Assembly: GCA_028687435.1 (NCBI GenBank)
Contig: JAQUAF010000021.1
Coordinates: 1 to 64,000 of the forward strand
DNA from: Verrucomicrobiia bacterium
GTDB taxonomy: Bacteria > Verrucomicrobiota > Verrucomicrobiia > JABWAM01
Direction of reading: 5' to 3'
Length of the DNA stretch: 64,000 nt
Made by a program: the position numbers and the translations under genes. The notes beneath the pieces were generated by a model. It saw only the letters and a program-made list of their open reading frames with translations, was not told the DNA's origin and did not search any database. Positions within the stretch are counted from its first letter, which is position 1; each line of letters opens with the position of its first letter. This document shows positions 45,083 to 55,200 of this stretch, one piece after another.

Positions 45083-45631
45083 ATGAAAAATGTTGTTTAC
45101 TTCGACATCGAAACTCAGAAAAGCTTCGATGAGATTGGAGGACGTTCCGTACAAAGCTTCCAAAAACTCCTCATGTCCGTTGGTGTCACCTATTCCACCA
45201 AGGACCGGCAGTATCGGATTTTTCACGAGGGAACCGTTCAGGAAATGATCGAACAACTCCGGCGCGCCGATCTGGTGGTGGGACATAACATCATTGGCTT
45301 TGATTATCCGGTTCTCACCGCGTACACGCCGCTGGATTTCGCGCTGGTTCCCACCCTTGACACCATGGCCGATCTCGAAAAAATCCTCCATTTCCGCCTG
45401 AGTTTGGATTCCATCGCCAAGGCCACCATCGGCAACACCAAGACCGCCGGTGGCCTGGATGCCATCCGCTGGTGGAAAAAAGGCGACCCGGAAAGCCTCC
45501 TCAAGATCGCGGAATACTGCTGCTACGATGTCAAACTCACCCGCCTGGTTCATGAATACGGACAAAACCACGGCGAACTCTTCTATGCCGATAAATTCGG
45601 ACAGAAGCGCAGCGTCAAGGTGAAATGGTGA
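45083..45631 (+). CDS. DEDD-type 3'-5' exonuclease (YprB-like RNase H fold)
   Basis: 182 aa from ATG 45083. The three exonuclease motifs are visible: YFDIETQKSFDEIGG (DxE), DLVVGHNIIGFDYPVLTAY (N-x-x-x-FD) and IAEYCCYDVKLTRLVHEYG (Y-x-x-x-D). The core is short, like the stand-alone predicted 3'-5' exonuclease or DNA-polymerase-B-type exonuclease domains; no polymerase domain follows. It is 37 bp ahead of the histidine kinase, probably in one operon. Confidence 0.85.
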   Translation: MKNVVYFDIETQKSFDEIGGRSVQSFQKLLMSVGVTYSTKDRQYRIFHEGTVQEMIEQLRRADLVVGHNIIGFDYPVLTAYTPLDFALVPTLDTMADLEKILHFRLSLDSIAKATIGNTKTAGGLDAIRWWKKGDPESLLKIAEYCCYDVKLTRLVHEYGQNHGELFYADKFGQKRSVKVKW

Positions 45632-45668
45632 TGTCAAGGGCGTTCAAGCCGAAGACGGAAGGGAAAAC

Positions 45669-47417
45669 ATGGCCGCAAAAACAAAACTGTCTCGGACGGA
45701 TCCGCATCTGGCCCTTTTGGGAAGACTGACGCGCATTTTCCACTCATCGCTGGATCCGAGGGTCATTCTCCAGACCGTGCTGGTCGATGTGGCGGAGATG
45801 GTCAAGGCCACCAGCGGTTCCATCATGTTGATCAATCCGGAAAAGCAGGTTTTGGAAATCGAAGCCTCAACCGGCCTGACAGCCCAGGCCGCCAGACTCC
45901 AGTTGAAAATCGGCGAAGGCATCACCGGCTGGGTTGCCGCCCATGGCCGTCCCCTGCGAACCGGCAATGTCCACACGCAGCCTCAATACGTGGCCATCCG
46001 ACAGGACATTCTCTCCGAACTGGCTGTTCCTTTGATCGTTCGACACCGGTCCGGCCACGGTCAACGCAAGACATCCGAAACCATCATCGGCGTCTTGAAT
46101 GTGGACAGTGTCCGGCCCTCCGCATTTTCCACCCGTGACGGGGAACTTCTGGCCGCCGTCGCCGGACAAATCGGCAATCTGCTTCAAAACGTCTGGCTTT
46201 ACGACCAGGCCAGACGGCGGGCCGATCAATTGGATCTTTTGCTCCGGCTCAGCCGGGGAATCATGGCCGGCCAGACGCTTGATGAAACGCTTCAACGGAC
46301 CACGACCGATGCCTGCGCACTTTTTGACGCCCAAATCTGCGCCGTGTTTTTGCTGGATGAAAGCGGCGGCAATCTTCACTGGCGCGCCAGTTCATCCGCC
46401 ATGCCGTCCTCCCCCCGGCGGCATCCCCTGCCGGTTGACGACAGCCAGTTGGGCATCGTGATTCACCAGCGAAAACCCGTCGCGCTCACCGGATTGCCAG
46501 GCAAGGATCCCCTTCTCGCGGGACTCCTTCCCAAACGCAAAACGCCACAATCCATGGTGGCGGCGCCGTTGATCGCAAAAGACAAGCCCATCGGCGCGCT
46601 TGTCTTTTTCCTGTCAGCCGCCCACCGTTTCTCAAATGAGGAAATCAATGTCGCCAGCACGCTGGCCAACCTTCTGGCGCTGGGCATCCAACGCTGCCAG
46701 TATTCGGAAAAGCTGGTTTCAACCGAGGAACTGCTCAGGCAAAATGAACGCCTTTCCGCCATCGGACTTCTGGCTGCCGAAGTCGCCCACGAAATCCGCA
46801 CCCCCCTCACCGTCATCAAAATGCTGATTCAGGGCATGGCGGCGGAAATTCCGCCGCACGATCCCCGGGCCAGGGATTTCGATGTTTTGACGCGAAAGAT
46901 GAATCAAATGGGCGCCACGGTAAACCGCATATTGGGACTGGCCCGCAACGCCGAACCGGTCTTTGAGGCGGTTTCCCTGAATACCGTGGTCCAGGATCTT
47001 CTGCTCCTGCTTCGTCCAAAACTTGCGTCCCAAAAAATCCGCCTCATCCTCCAGCTTGCCGAACCGCCGCCCCACGCCCTGGCCGACCGAATGCAAATCG
47101 AACAGGTTCTCCTGAACATCACTCTGAACTCGCTCCATGCCATGTCCGATGAAGGCGTTCTGACCATCCGGACTTTTTCGCGAAAAGGTACTGTCGCGCT
47201 GGCCGTGAAAGACTCCGGAAGCGGCATCCCCCTGGCGCGTCAAAAAGACATATTGCTTCCGTTCCTCACCCTCCGCCGCGAAGGATCGGGCTTGGGCATG
47301 GCCATCGTCAAACGCATCGTCGAATCCCACCAAGGCCGTCTCGAAATCCGCTCCCGCCCCCGGCAGGGAACAACCGTCAAAGTGACCCTGCCCGAATTCA
47401 CGCGCTCTTCACCATGA
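45669..47417 (+). CDS. GAF-GAF sensor histidine kinase
   Basis: 582-aa soluble kinase with no transmembrane helix. GAF domain 1 spans about residues 20-175 and GAF domain 2 about 190-345, each with a typical GAF strand-helix pattern. HisKA has phospho-acceptor H374 in EVAHEIRTPL. In the ATPase domain the N box is QIEQVLLNITLNSLHAM (about 478-494), G1 is DSGSGIPLA, and G2 is EGSGLGMAIVKRI. The ATG has an AGGGA box. No response regulator is adjacent, so it is an orphan kinase, perhaps phosphorylating a distant NtrC-type partner. Confidence 0.95.
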   Translation: MAAKTKLSRTDPHLALLGRLTRIFHSSLDPRVILQTVLVDVAEMVKATSGSIMLINPEKQVLEIEASTGLTAQAARLQLKIGEGITGWVAAHGRPLRTGNVHTQPQYVAIRQDILSELAVPLIVRHRSGHGQRKTSETIIGVLNVDSVRPSAFSTRDGELLAAVAGQIGNLLQNVWLYDQARRRADQLDLLLRLSRGIMAGQTLDETLQRTTTDACALFDAQICAVFLLDESGGNLHWRASSSAMPSSPRRHPLPVDDSQLGIVIHQRKPVALTGLPGKDPLLAGLLPKRKTPQSMVAAPLIAKDKPIGALVFFLSAAHRFSNEEINVASTLANLLALGIQRCQYSEKLVSTEELLRQNERLSAIGLLAAEVAHEIRTPLTVIKMLIQGMAAEIPPHDPRARDFDVLTRKMNQMGATVNRILGLARNAEPVFEAVSLNTVVQDLLLLLRPKLASQKIRLILQLAEPPPHALADRMQIEQVLLNITLNSLHAMSDEGVLTIRTFSRKGTVALAVKDSGSGIPLARQKDILLPFLTLRREGSGLGMAIVKRIVESHQGRLEIRSRPRQGTTVKVTLPEFTRSSP

Positions 47418-47491
47418 AAAGCGGCACGTCCCGCACCGCCTTTCACTGGTAAAATCACCCATCGGCAATCTTTGACCCAAAACCCGGAATC

Positions 47492-49141
47492 TTATTCCTC
47501 TTCCATCGGCGGCATTTCCTGGCCTCCCTGCGGCAGAGGCTGACGTCCGGAAATCTTCGCTTCCTGCACCACCGCCCGCTCAAAATCCTGCAACACACAA
47601 TTTTGCTGGGAACGAAGGAGATAATCCCTGACCTGGGGTTCCATTCGCGCCACATCCTCGGGTTTCCCGGATGTCCGCGACAAAACGCTGGCAAAAAAGA
47701 CGCCTTTTGGCTGCGGCGTCAATTCACTCACCACCCCCGGCTGCATCCGCAACACCGTCCGGCGCGCGGCATTCTCAAAATGATCGTTTCCAGGATTATC
47801 CATGATGGTAAACCCCTTCATCGCCACCGGCTTGAGCCCCTGGGCTGCCGCCGCCTGCAAAAACGTTTTGCCCTCCGACATCTGCTGTTCAACCGCTTTG
47901 CGTTTCTCTTCCGCCTTCTCGCGCGCCAGTTTCATGGCGGCTTCATCCGCCACAGTCTTGAGCACATCCTGCCGGACTTTTTCAAACGGCAGGGGCTCCG
48001 GGGATTTGCGCTCCAAAAGCTGCAACACCAGATAAGCGCCGCCATCCTCCACAGGATCGCTCACCCTCACGTCCTCCGTCAGCCGGAAAGCGGCAGACGC
48101 AAATCCCCGGGCCGTGACGCCCGGGATCGAATCACGGCTGGCGAAGAAATCCGTCTGTTTGACGGTCAACCCACACTGGGTGGCCAGGGCTTCAAATGAA
48201 ACCTGAGGCTTGCCAGGTTCGGGAACCAATTTTACCGTAAACTCGGTCGCCAGCTTTCCCGCCTCCTGTGCGGCATGCCGCCGGGCCAGATCGGATCGGA
48301 TTTTTGCGGCCACATCCTTGAAAGGTTTCGGTTTGCCATCCGCCTGGACGAACACCGCCTTGTTTTTCTCGTAAGCCTCCTGCGCCTCCTGATCGGTGGG
48401 ATTGAACTTGGCGGTGTCAAAAGGAAAAGCCACATAAACCACCCGCCGTTTTTCCGGCACCTGAAACTGGGCGGCGTGCTCCTTGAAATAGGCCTGCAAC
48501 TGATCCTCGGACGGCTTGACCTGCGCCAGAAAATCAGCGGCGTCAAAACGGCACGCGGCGGCATTGACCGTTTCCGCAAACTCGGACGCAAGCTTTTTCA
48601 CTTCCGAAGAACTGACCGGCGCGGTTTCGGCGATCATCACCATCAGTTTGCGAATGACAATATCCTCCCTCATCATCTGCTCATAGTCCACATCGGTGAG
48701 CCTCCGGGTGGCCAGAACCTGGCCGAGAAACCGGTTGAAGGCATCCTGGCTGAACTGGCCATTGCTGGCAAACATCGGATTCATCCGGACCGCCTCGGCC
48801 AGTTCATCATCCGTCGCCACAAGCCCCATCTGGCGGGCCTTTTCCACCAAAGCCATCCGCCGCAAAATCTGATCCTCCATCATAATCCGCTGCCTCTCCG
48901 TCATGTCGGAAGAACGCCGCCCCATCATGTCATAATTCATAACCATCAACCGCCGCGCCTTGTCCAGATTCTGGGGGCTCACCATCTGGCCATACACCTC
49001 GACCCGCCGGAGATCATCCCCCATGCGATTGCTCCAGGCGCCGTAGTCCCACAGCACAAAAGCCACCAGGATGACCGCAAGCAAAGTGAAGAAAATCCAC
49101 CGTTTGTAATGATGAATGGCTCGTTGAAGGGCAATGATCAT
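47492..49141 (-). CDS. PpiD/SurA-type periplasmic peptidyl-prolyl isomerase
   Basis: 549 aa: a single N-terminal transmembrane helix (YKRWIFFTLLAVILVAFVLWDYGAW) and then a SurA_N-like helical chaperone domain (MMEDQILRRMALVEKARQMGLVATDDELAEAV...). A PpiC/parvulin-like C-terminal part follows (SFEALATQCGLTVKQTDFF, VSDPVEDGGAYLVLQLLERKSPEPLPFEKVRQDVLKTV). The layout is that of inner-membrane PpiD, which helps outer-membrane and secreted proteins fold. The acidic tail (GQEMPPMEEE) is unusual. It is convergent with the kinase. Confidence 0.9.
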   Translation of the reverse strand: MIIALQRAIHHYKRWIFFTLLAVILVAFVLWDYGAWSNRMGDDLRRVEVYGQMVSPQNLDKARRLMVMNYDMMGRRSSDMTERQRIMMEDQILRRMALVEKARQMGLVATDDELAEAVRMNPMFASNGQFSQDAFNRFLGQVLATRRLTDVDYEQMMREDIVIRKLMVMIAETAPVSSSEVKKLASEFAETVNAAACRFDAADFLAQVKPSEDQLQAYFKEHAAQFQVPEKRRVVYVAFPFDTAKFNPTDQEAQEAYEKNKAVFVQADGKPKPFKDVAAKIRSDLARRHAAQEAGKLATEFTVKLVPEPGKPQVSFEALATQCGLTVKQTDFFASRDSIPGVTARGFASAAFRLTEDVRVSDPVEDGGAYLVLQLLERKSPEPLPFEKVRQDVLKTVADEAAMKLAREKAEEKRKAVEQQMSEGKTFLQAAAAQGLKPVAMKGFTIMDNPGNDHFENAARRTVLRMQPGVVSELTPQPKGVFFASVLSRTSGKPEDVARMEPQVRDYLLRSQQNCVLQDFERAVVQEAKISGRQPLPQGGQEMPPMEEE

Positions 49142-49340
49142 GGCTTAAAAAGGGTTGATGGCTCAAAAAGGTTTCGCGGAGATTGCCGAAAAAAAGGCCG
49201 GACGTCAAAGTGAAATCAGGTTTTTAGACGAAGGCTGAAAACTGTTAGGGAGGGCATGCTTCCGGATTCCCGCGAAAGCAACAAGCGGGACGCCCGCGCC
49301 GCCGCGTCAAGAATTCCCAACAGCCCCCCCAATCATTCCG

Positions 49341-50114
49341 TCAAAATCCCAACGACAAACCATCGTGGGCAACCGCCAACTTGCTTTTTCCAAGCAGCCT
49401 GTCGCCCATCTTTTCCAATCTCCGTTCCTGATTGTCGAGATCCGGATGCAGATGGGTGAAAATAATTTTGCGGATCTTCTTTCCGGCCAGATACGCCATA
49501 ATCTCCTCCGGCTTGAAATGCGCCAGTTCGGCCACCAGCAGATCGGTTTTTCCGTTCAAAAGCGGGTCCAATTCATCCGCACGGGCAATGTCGCCGGAAT
49601 AAACCAGCGTTTTTCCGCCGCCCCTGACAAGGAACGAATAGCTTTCCAATTTCAGTTTCGGGTACCGCGATTGCAGCCGGCGTTTCAAATGTTGATTGCC
49701 CCACACCCGGACCGAAAGGTTTCGGTCCCGATAAACCGGCCGCCCCTCGCAATAAGGCAGAATCTCCAGTTTGAAACGAAGGACTTCCGGAAAAAGCCAG
49801 ACGGTCCTGAAATAGTTTCTCACCGCCCCGACCGCCTCCGGCGGCACGAAAATCTTCAGCGGCGCCGTGCGGCCGGTGAGTTCCATCAATTGAACCACCA
49901 TGAAGATGCCGCCGGAATGATCGGGATCCATGTGGGAAATGAAAACCGCCTTGATCCGGTTGTGGGGAATGCCCGAGCGCACCAGGTGGGTGGCGCAGGC
50001 CTCTCCTGCGTCGAAAAGGTAATACCCTTCACCCATCCCCGCGACAAAAGAGGTGGTGAACCGTTTTTTGGTCGGCACTCCAGAGGCCGAGCCCAGTATT
50101 TTCAGGGTAGGCAT
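49341..50114 (-). CDS. Metallo-beta-lactamase-fold hydrolase (RNase Z-like)
   Basis: 257 aa. MPTLKILGSASGVPTKKRFTTSFV opens a typical RNase Z/ElaC-like beta-lactamase fold. The main metal motif reads FISHMDPDHSGGIF: the second His of H-x-H-x-D-H is replaced by Asp. FLVRGGGKTLVYSGDIARADEL and KIIFTHLHPDLDN supply the later metal ligands. No signal peptide. The altered motif may mean changed metal use. A second MBL protein is 138 bp upstream, on the other side of a B repeat. Confidence 0.88.
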   Translation of the reverse strand: MPTLKILGSASGVPTKKRFTTSFVAGMGEGYYLFDAGEACATHLVRSGIPHNRIKAVFISHMDPDHSGGIFMVVQLMELTGRTAPLKIFVPPEAVGAVRNYFRTVWLFPEVLRFKLEILPYCEGRPVYRDRNLSVRVWGNQHLKRRLQSRYPKLKLESYSFLVRGGGKTLVYSGDIARADELDPLLNGKTDLLVAELAHFKPEEIMAYLAGKKIRKIIFTHLHPDLDNQERRLEKMGDRLLGKSKLAVAHDGLSLGF

Positions 50115-50160
50115 AAATTAGGTGGATAGTCTGAAGGTTGAAGGAATTTAGCTAAATCCC

Positions 50161-50230
50161 GCGGCGGTGCAGGAGCCCCGCCCTCCGTTTATTTGATTAT
50201 CCAATGGAGGGCGGGGCTCCTGCACCGCTG
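50161..50230. repeat. Repeat family B palindrome (copy 5)
   Basis: A nearly perfect hairpin: GCGGTGCAGGAGCCCCGCCC and GGGCGGGGCTCCTGCACCGC around ATTTGATTAT. It lies between the two MBL genes and may be their terminator/spacer. Confidence 0.85.
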
Positions 50231-50251
50231 CCTCAAAAATTTCCGGCTACT

Positions 50252-51004
50252 TCATATTGCGATCACCTCCCCTTCCCTTGCCAGAAAGGACCGGGGAAAA
50301 ATCGCTTGCGCGTCCTTGAGGGCGGCGGGACCGTTTTGGTTTGTGCAATGGATCAGATACAATTTGCCGGCATCAGCCATTTTACCGATGGCCGCAACAT
50401 CCTTGGGCTGGGTATGACAGGCGTCGTGGATTAAAACGCTGGCGTTTTTGGCGAACTCCGCGATGGGCGGATGATAGGAGGTGTCGCCGGTGAAAACAAA
50501 GGATTTGCCGGAGGCGGGTTCGGCGTATTTGCACGTCAAGGCCTCCTCCTGGCGATCCACCCCCGACATATGCCTGGAGGCAAAAGTGTCCAACTGGAAG
50601 TGTTCCGTCTTGAAACTTTCGCCCGGCTTGAGGGGAACCAGCTTGAAATCAATGGCCAGTTCATGGAAACGCGGCACCTGAAGAAAGGTCATCACGCTGT
50701 TGACAATGGTTTCAAGATGCTGGGAGGGGCCGATGATCGTGAGGGGCGCGGATTTTTTTCCCTTTTCATCGACCTGTTTGATGCCTTTCCAAAAAACGAT
50801 CTGCGGCAGGCCCATGTAGTGATCCTGGTGCAGATGCGTCAGAATCAAATACTCCAGTTTCCCCGGATCGAATCCATGCTCCCGCATTTTCATGACCCCA
50901 TACCATCCGGTGTCCACCAGAATGTTGTCGTTGATCATAAACGAGGCGACCTCGGACCCGATTTCCGGGGTGCAAGCTGTGGTTCCTACAAATGTCACTT
51001 TCAT
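50252..51004 (-). CDS. Metallo-beta-lactamase-fold hydrolase
   Basis: 250 aa from ATG 51004, with AGGA 6 nt upstream. It has an intact metal site: LILTHLHQDHYMGLPQ (H-x-H-x-D-H), FASRHMSG, FVFTGDTSYH and LYLIHCTNQNG. MKVTFVGTTACTPEIGSEVASFMINDNILVDTGW is a phosphodiesterase/RNase Z-type start. It is cytoplasmic. It may be read from the operator-bearing promoter at 51224-51255, which points this way, about 220 bp before the ATG. Confidence 0.9.
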   Translation of the reverse strand: MKVTFVGTTACTPEIGSEVASFMINDNILVDTGWYGVMKMREHGFDPGKLEYLILTHLHQDHYMGLPQIVFWKGIKQVDEKGKKSAPLTIIGPSQHLETIVNSVMTFLQVPRFHELAIDFKLVPLKPGESFKTEHFQLDTFASRHMSGVDRQEEALTCKYAEPASGKSFVFTGDTSYHPPIAEFAKNASVLIHDACHTQPKDVAAIGKMADAGKLYLIHCTNQNGPAALKDAQAIFPRSFLAREGEVIAI

Positions 51005-51223
51005 GGTTTTCCTTCCGGGTTCAAGTCCGCCCTTCATCGCGGAGGGACGGATCATTTTTGGGGAGAGTGAAATTCACATCGATGGACAGGATAAACAGGA
51101 TGGGTCGCCAGACGCTGCCGGCAAAACAAATTCATCGTCCATTGATTCACTTTCAACATTTCAATTTTTGGAATCAGAAAAGCCATTTCACCGCCCCCAA
51201 ACTGAAGCTCTCTGATTCTAAAA
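51005..51223 (-). other. Decayed ORF and repeat family C (copy 3)
   Basis: After the promoter at 51224-51255 the minus strand shows GGCGGTGAAATGGCTTTTC and a short frame (MAFLIPKIEMLKVNQWTMN) that soon runs into a C repeat (51066-51105: ATTCACATCGATGGACAGGA). It looks like a gene start cut off by the repeat. No intact gene is present between here and the MBL gene. Confidence 0.45.
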
Positions 51224-51255
51224 TGTACCATAATGCACCAAACATAAAAAGTCAA
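51224..51255 (-). promoter_or_regulatory. Promoter and operator, copy (c)
   Basis: Minus strand: TTGACT (51250-51255), 17-bp spacer, TATGGT (51227-51232), with the TGCATTATGGTACA operator (51224-51237) over the -10 box. It matches the GntR promoter at 8605-8636 in layout and the LamG site (a) in operator sequence. It points to the MBL gene through a decayed ORF. Confidence 0.7.
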
Positions 51256-51267
51256 ATGGACTCCGTT

Positions 51268-52221
51268 TCATCTGCCAAACAGCGCTTCCATGGTTGCGCG
51301 GGCGATGCACTCCTCGCTCTTCAACCGCAATCCGGCGCAGGCGCGGCTTGTCCGCAACGTTTCATGATAATCCGGAGCGGATTGTCCGGCCAGTTTTGAG
51401 GCATTCCTCCACTTTTGCAGCAAATCATCCGCCCCGGCGCCCGCCTTCCCGCTTTTTTTCGCCTCACCGAGTTCGACCACGTATTTGCCAGCCAATCTGC
51501 TCAATTTTTTCAGATCCCCGCGCATGGACATCAAATAGGCCTTGTTGATCTCACGCTCCTCGTTCGCCACATCCCCGCCCGAAGGACCATGAAACACAAA
51601 CCAGCCGAAGTTTTTCACATCATGAAATCCTTTTTCCAAAAGGGGCCAGCAGGTGGCCCGTTCACTCAAAGGCTCCGACAACATATTGCGCGCCACGTTT
51701 GCCGGCCACTTGTCTCCAACCTTTGGCGAACCTCCCCCCAAATCCGGGAAGGGAATTCGCGTCTCCAACCCCCATCCAGCCGGATCAACCGATGTTTTGA
51801 CCGTCCACCCCTTCCCTCCTTTGCGCCCGCCGGCGCTGTTGGCGATCAATTGCGTATAAGCCTGCGCGCCGGATGGAAACAGAAATATTTCCACGCTGTC
51901 CTCCATATGCGTCGCGAAACCGGATGATCCCGTCATCTTCTGAGGCGTTGTTTCTTCCGCCCGAATCGCAAAATAAATCGCGTCATCCGTCCATCCCGCC
52001 TTGAAATAGGTCTGCTTCTCCACGGCGCACTGTCCCGGCTGGCTTAAAACATAAAACCCCGTTGCTTCCGGCAGATTTTTCCACACGGAATCGTTGATTT
52101 TTCCATCCATGGACGGCGCCTGCGCCAGACGGTGGCAGGGATAGGTTCTGCGTTCATCAGCTGCGGCAAGGAACGCCGCAAAAAACAGCGCATACACGGC
52201 AATCGTCATTTGCATTTTCAT
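51268..52221 (-). CDS. Secreted carbohydrate-binding protein, CBM9/DOMON-like
   Basis: 317 aa from ATG 52221, with GAGGA 8 nt upstream. Signal peptide MKMQMTIAVYALFFAAFLAAADE. The N-terminal 200 residues are a CBM9-like beta-sandwich (APSMDGKINDSVWKNLPEATGF, YFKAGWTDDAIYFAIRAEE, DSVEIFLFPSG, GWGLETRIPFPDLGG, NVARNM), a family that binds sugar ends. The C-terminal part is a helical tail (MSMRGDLKKLSRLAGKYVVELGEAKKSGKAG). It lies 14 bp after the GH42-like gene, in the same operon. Confidence 0.82.
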   Translation of the reverse strand: MKMQMTIAVYALFFAAFLAAADERRTYPCHRLAQAPSMDGKINDSVWKNLPEATGFYVLSQPGQCAVEKQTYFKAGWTDDAIYFAIRAEETTPQKMTGSSGFATHMEDSVEIFLFPSGAQAYTQLIANSAGGRKGGKGWTVKTSVDPAGWGLETRIPFPDLGGGSPKVGDKWPANVARNMLSEPLSERATCWPLLEKGFHDVKNFGWFVFHGPSGGDVANEEREINKAYLMSMRGDLKKLSRLAGKYVVELGEAKKSGKAGAGADDLLQKWRNASKLAGQSAPDYHETLRTSRACAGLRLKSEECIARATMEALFGR

Positions 52222-52235
52222 CGGAAGTCCTCTTC

Positions 52236-55200
52236 TTATTTCCGTTTTTCGACGTGGAAAACCTTCTCCGCAGTCATGCCGCTCGCCACATCCCTCACCC
52301 TGATTTTCCATTTGCCAACCGCCTCATTGAGCGCCAGGGGGAACATTCCGCTGCATTTCCCGTTCATGGCAACAACATTATCCACATAATGGGAGACCTC
52401 TTTTCCCATGGGCGATGTCAATTCCACCCTCATAATATGCGTGCCCAAAGGCGCCGCCCCTTCGCCGGTGACTGCCGACTCATACGCCAGCGTCTCCCCC
52501 TGCCCGATTGATCCGGGCATCCCAATCGTCACATTTTTCACTTTGTAAGGCAGAAGCGCAAACAACAATCCTTTTGCCGGCTCAATTTCAATTTTGATTC
52601 GATCGTCCCATCCAATATATTTTCCCTGTCGCACATCATAAATGTGTTTTTTTTCCTTCAACTTCAATATTCCGGTTCTGGACAAAAGCGGTTTTGCCAC
52701 CCCTGACATGTAGGCGGCATCCGGCTCCGGCAATTCCTGCAAAACCCCAAGATAAAGCAAGCCATCCCTGGCAAACTGGTACAACCGCACGTCATCCAAC
52801 TTCGTTTCAAGCCTCGCCATGGGTTCAATCCCAACCTGCGTCATCAACGTCCTGAACACTTCCTGAATTCCACGCGTCTCATCCCCCGCCATGACAGCGC
52901 TGCTCTCCAAATTCCCGGCCACCTTTGCGTATTCCGCCAGTGAAAAATTGAGAAGGATTGCCTTTCCTTTTCCATGGCGATTGATGATCAGCGCGGGTTT
53001 TTCATCCGCTGAAGCCATTCCATCCCGCTTGAATGCCGCCCTGGCTTCGCCTTTTTCCACTTCAAGGGAAAGATCGCTGGTTGTATTTTTCAGTGTCATT
53101 GAACGCCCATCCAGTTTGACAACAGCCTCCCCCATGACCGGAACCGGATCATCCGTTTTTTGTTTCACTCCAAACACCTTGTCCAGAATCCCCCCGCCTT
53201 TATAGGGCTTGCCGTGCTCATCTCGAACGCCGGGGCGCATGTCGGCAATCACCGTCCCGCCCTCGCGAACAAATGCCTCCGTTTGCTCCGCCTCCGCGCG
53301 CGACAAAGCCTGGGTGTACGGCAGCCACAACAACCGGAATCCACCCTTTTTCAACTCACCCTGCGCCAGTTGCTCATAGGAAATGATCCTGAACTGAAAA
53401 CCTCCATCCTCAAACAACGGCATCAGCGCATTCAACACCCGCTCCATCTCGGGAAGCCCCTTCGTCAGAGTCGAGGCATGCACGCTGGACGCCGAGTACA
53501 AGATGGCGGCCCCATCGTCCGCCCGCCTTGCATTCATCAGAAGTTTTCCCGTTCCGCGTTTGATCTCCTTCAACTCCGCCAGATTCGGCTTGAAAAAATC
53601 ATAAAATGAAAAATCCGGCGCCATCACGCTTTCCGCCCCATATGAACCGGCCGTATAAACCCAATACGAATTGGCGCCCCGGAACAAATGCCGCCACGCG
53701 ATGTAACGCTGGTATTCCGGATAACGCCTTCCGTTATATCCCCCATACCAACCCAACCCCAGCAAGGTGTCCGGACGGGCAAAACTCATCACCGCATGGG
53801 GAACAAATGCGCCATCATAGCAGCCATTAAGACGCATGACCTTCATCAGCTTGTAAAAATCAGCCGCGCAAAAACTGCTGATCTTCGTGTCGCTTCCCTC
53901 ATAGCCCACTTTCGCCTCCGGCCAGATTTTTTTCAGTTCCTCCGCCGAATACGCATAAATTCCCGCCCATGTGTTCTCCATGTGCCTCCGGAAATCGACC
54001 CAGAGCGGCTGAAGGTTTCTCTCCTTCCCAACCCTGTCCAGATCAACCGGCTGGACTTCATCAAACGACTTGTATTGCGTTTCATACTCCCGGTTCATCG
54101 CCTCCACAGCGCGGTATTCGGACGCCAGAAATTTATGAAACGCCGCCACGCAAGTGGGCGAAAAACACAACTCGTAAGCGCCATGCGTGAAGTGGCACTC
54201 GTCGCCAATGCAATACTCGCTCGTCGAAAACGGCAGCGATTCTCCCGCGCGTTTTCTCAAATCCGCCGCCAATTGGCTGCGATAAGCGGGATCCGTCAGA
54301 CAGGGCAGCCGGACATGGTCGTCTTTTGTGCGCGGCGCAATGCCCGGATACCAGTCCGATTTTTTGTCAAAAAAACGCATGTCATATTTGAAGGGCAGGG
54401 GCCGGATGTTATTGTACACGGACGCCCCGTCAAAAGCCGACGCCAGATGGGTGTCGAATCCATTCCCGGCCAGTTCGGCAAACATAGGATATGAGGGATA
54501 GGATTTTCTGGTGACACACATAAAAACAACCCGGATGTCCTCCCTGGGGGAAAGATTCGATATCGAAAAAAACGCGTTCCGCCGATCCAGAAGCGCGTCA
54601 TCCTTGCGCAATTCCACCTCAAAACGCTGCATGATCGTCAAGGCCCTGCCGATGGAAAAACTGAAGGGAACATCCTTTGAAACATTGGCCTGAAGCGGCG
54701 GGATGTCCATGCGCGATTCCATCACGATTCGTCCATAAGTGTCTTTTTGCCGCAAAACAAGGGCAAGCCCCTCCGCGGCGCTCCGCGCGGTGACCTTGAC
54801 TTTTCCAAACACCATCTCTTCCTGGCGAAAAACCTTTCCCATTTCAATCGCGGCAATTGAAGGGTCACCCGTCAATTTGACACAGGCCGATCCATAGGCC
54901 CACGTTTTTCCGCCTTCCTTCACCCACACATCCCCAAAATACCGTCCGGACGGCGGCCGTGGAACCTCAAAACACACCGTCGTTCCCCTGGCTGAAAGGG
55001 TGACTTCCTTTTCCTGTTCGCAAACCACCCGATTGTCGTCATCACGAAACGCAAAAGCGCAAACGACCTTTTTTCCATCCGGACCGGAAATGCCATATTC
55101 CATCTTGCAGGGGACATTCCGGTCCGCTTCCGCATAATCGCAACCTGTCACCCGCACGGTTGTCCTTCCGGTCGCGCACCTCAACAAATGTCCTATCCAC

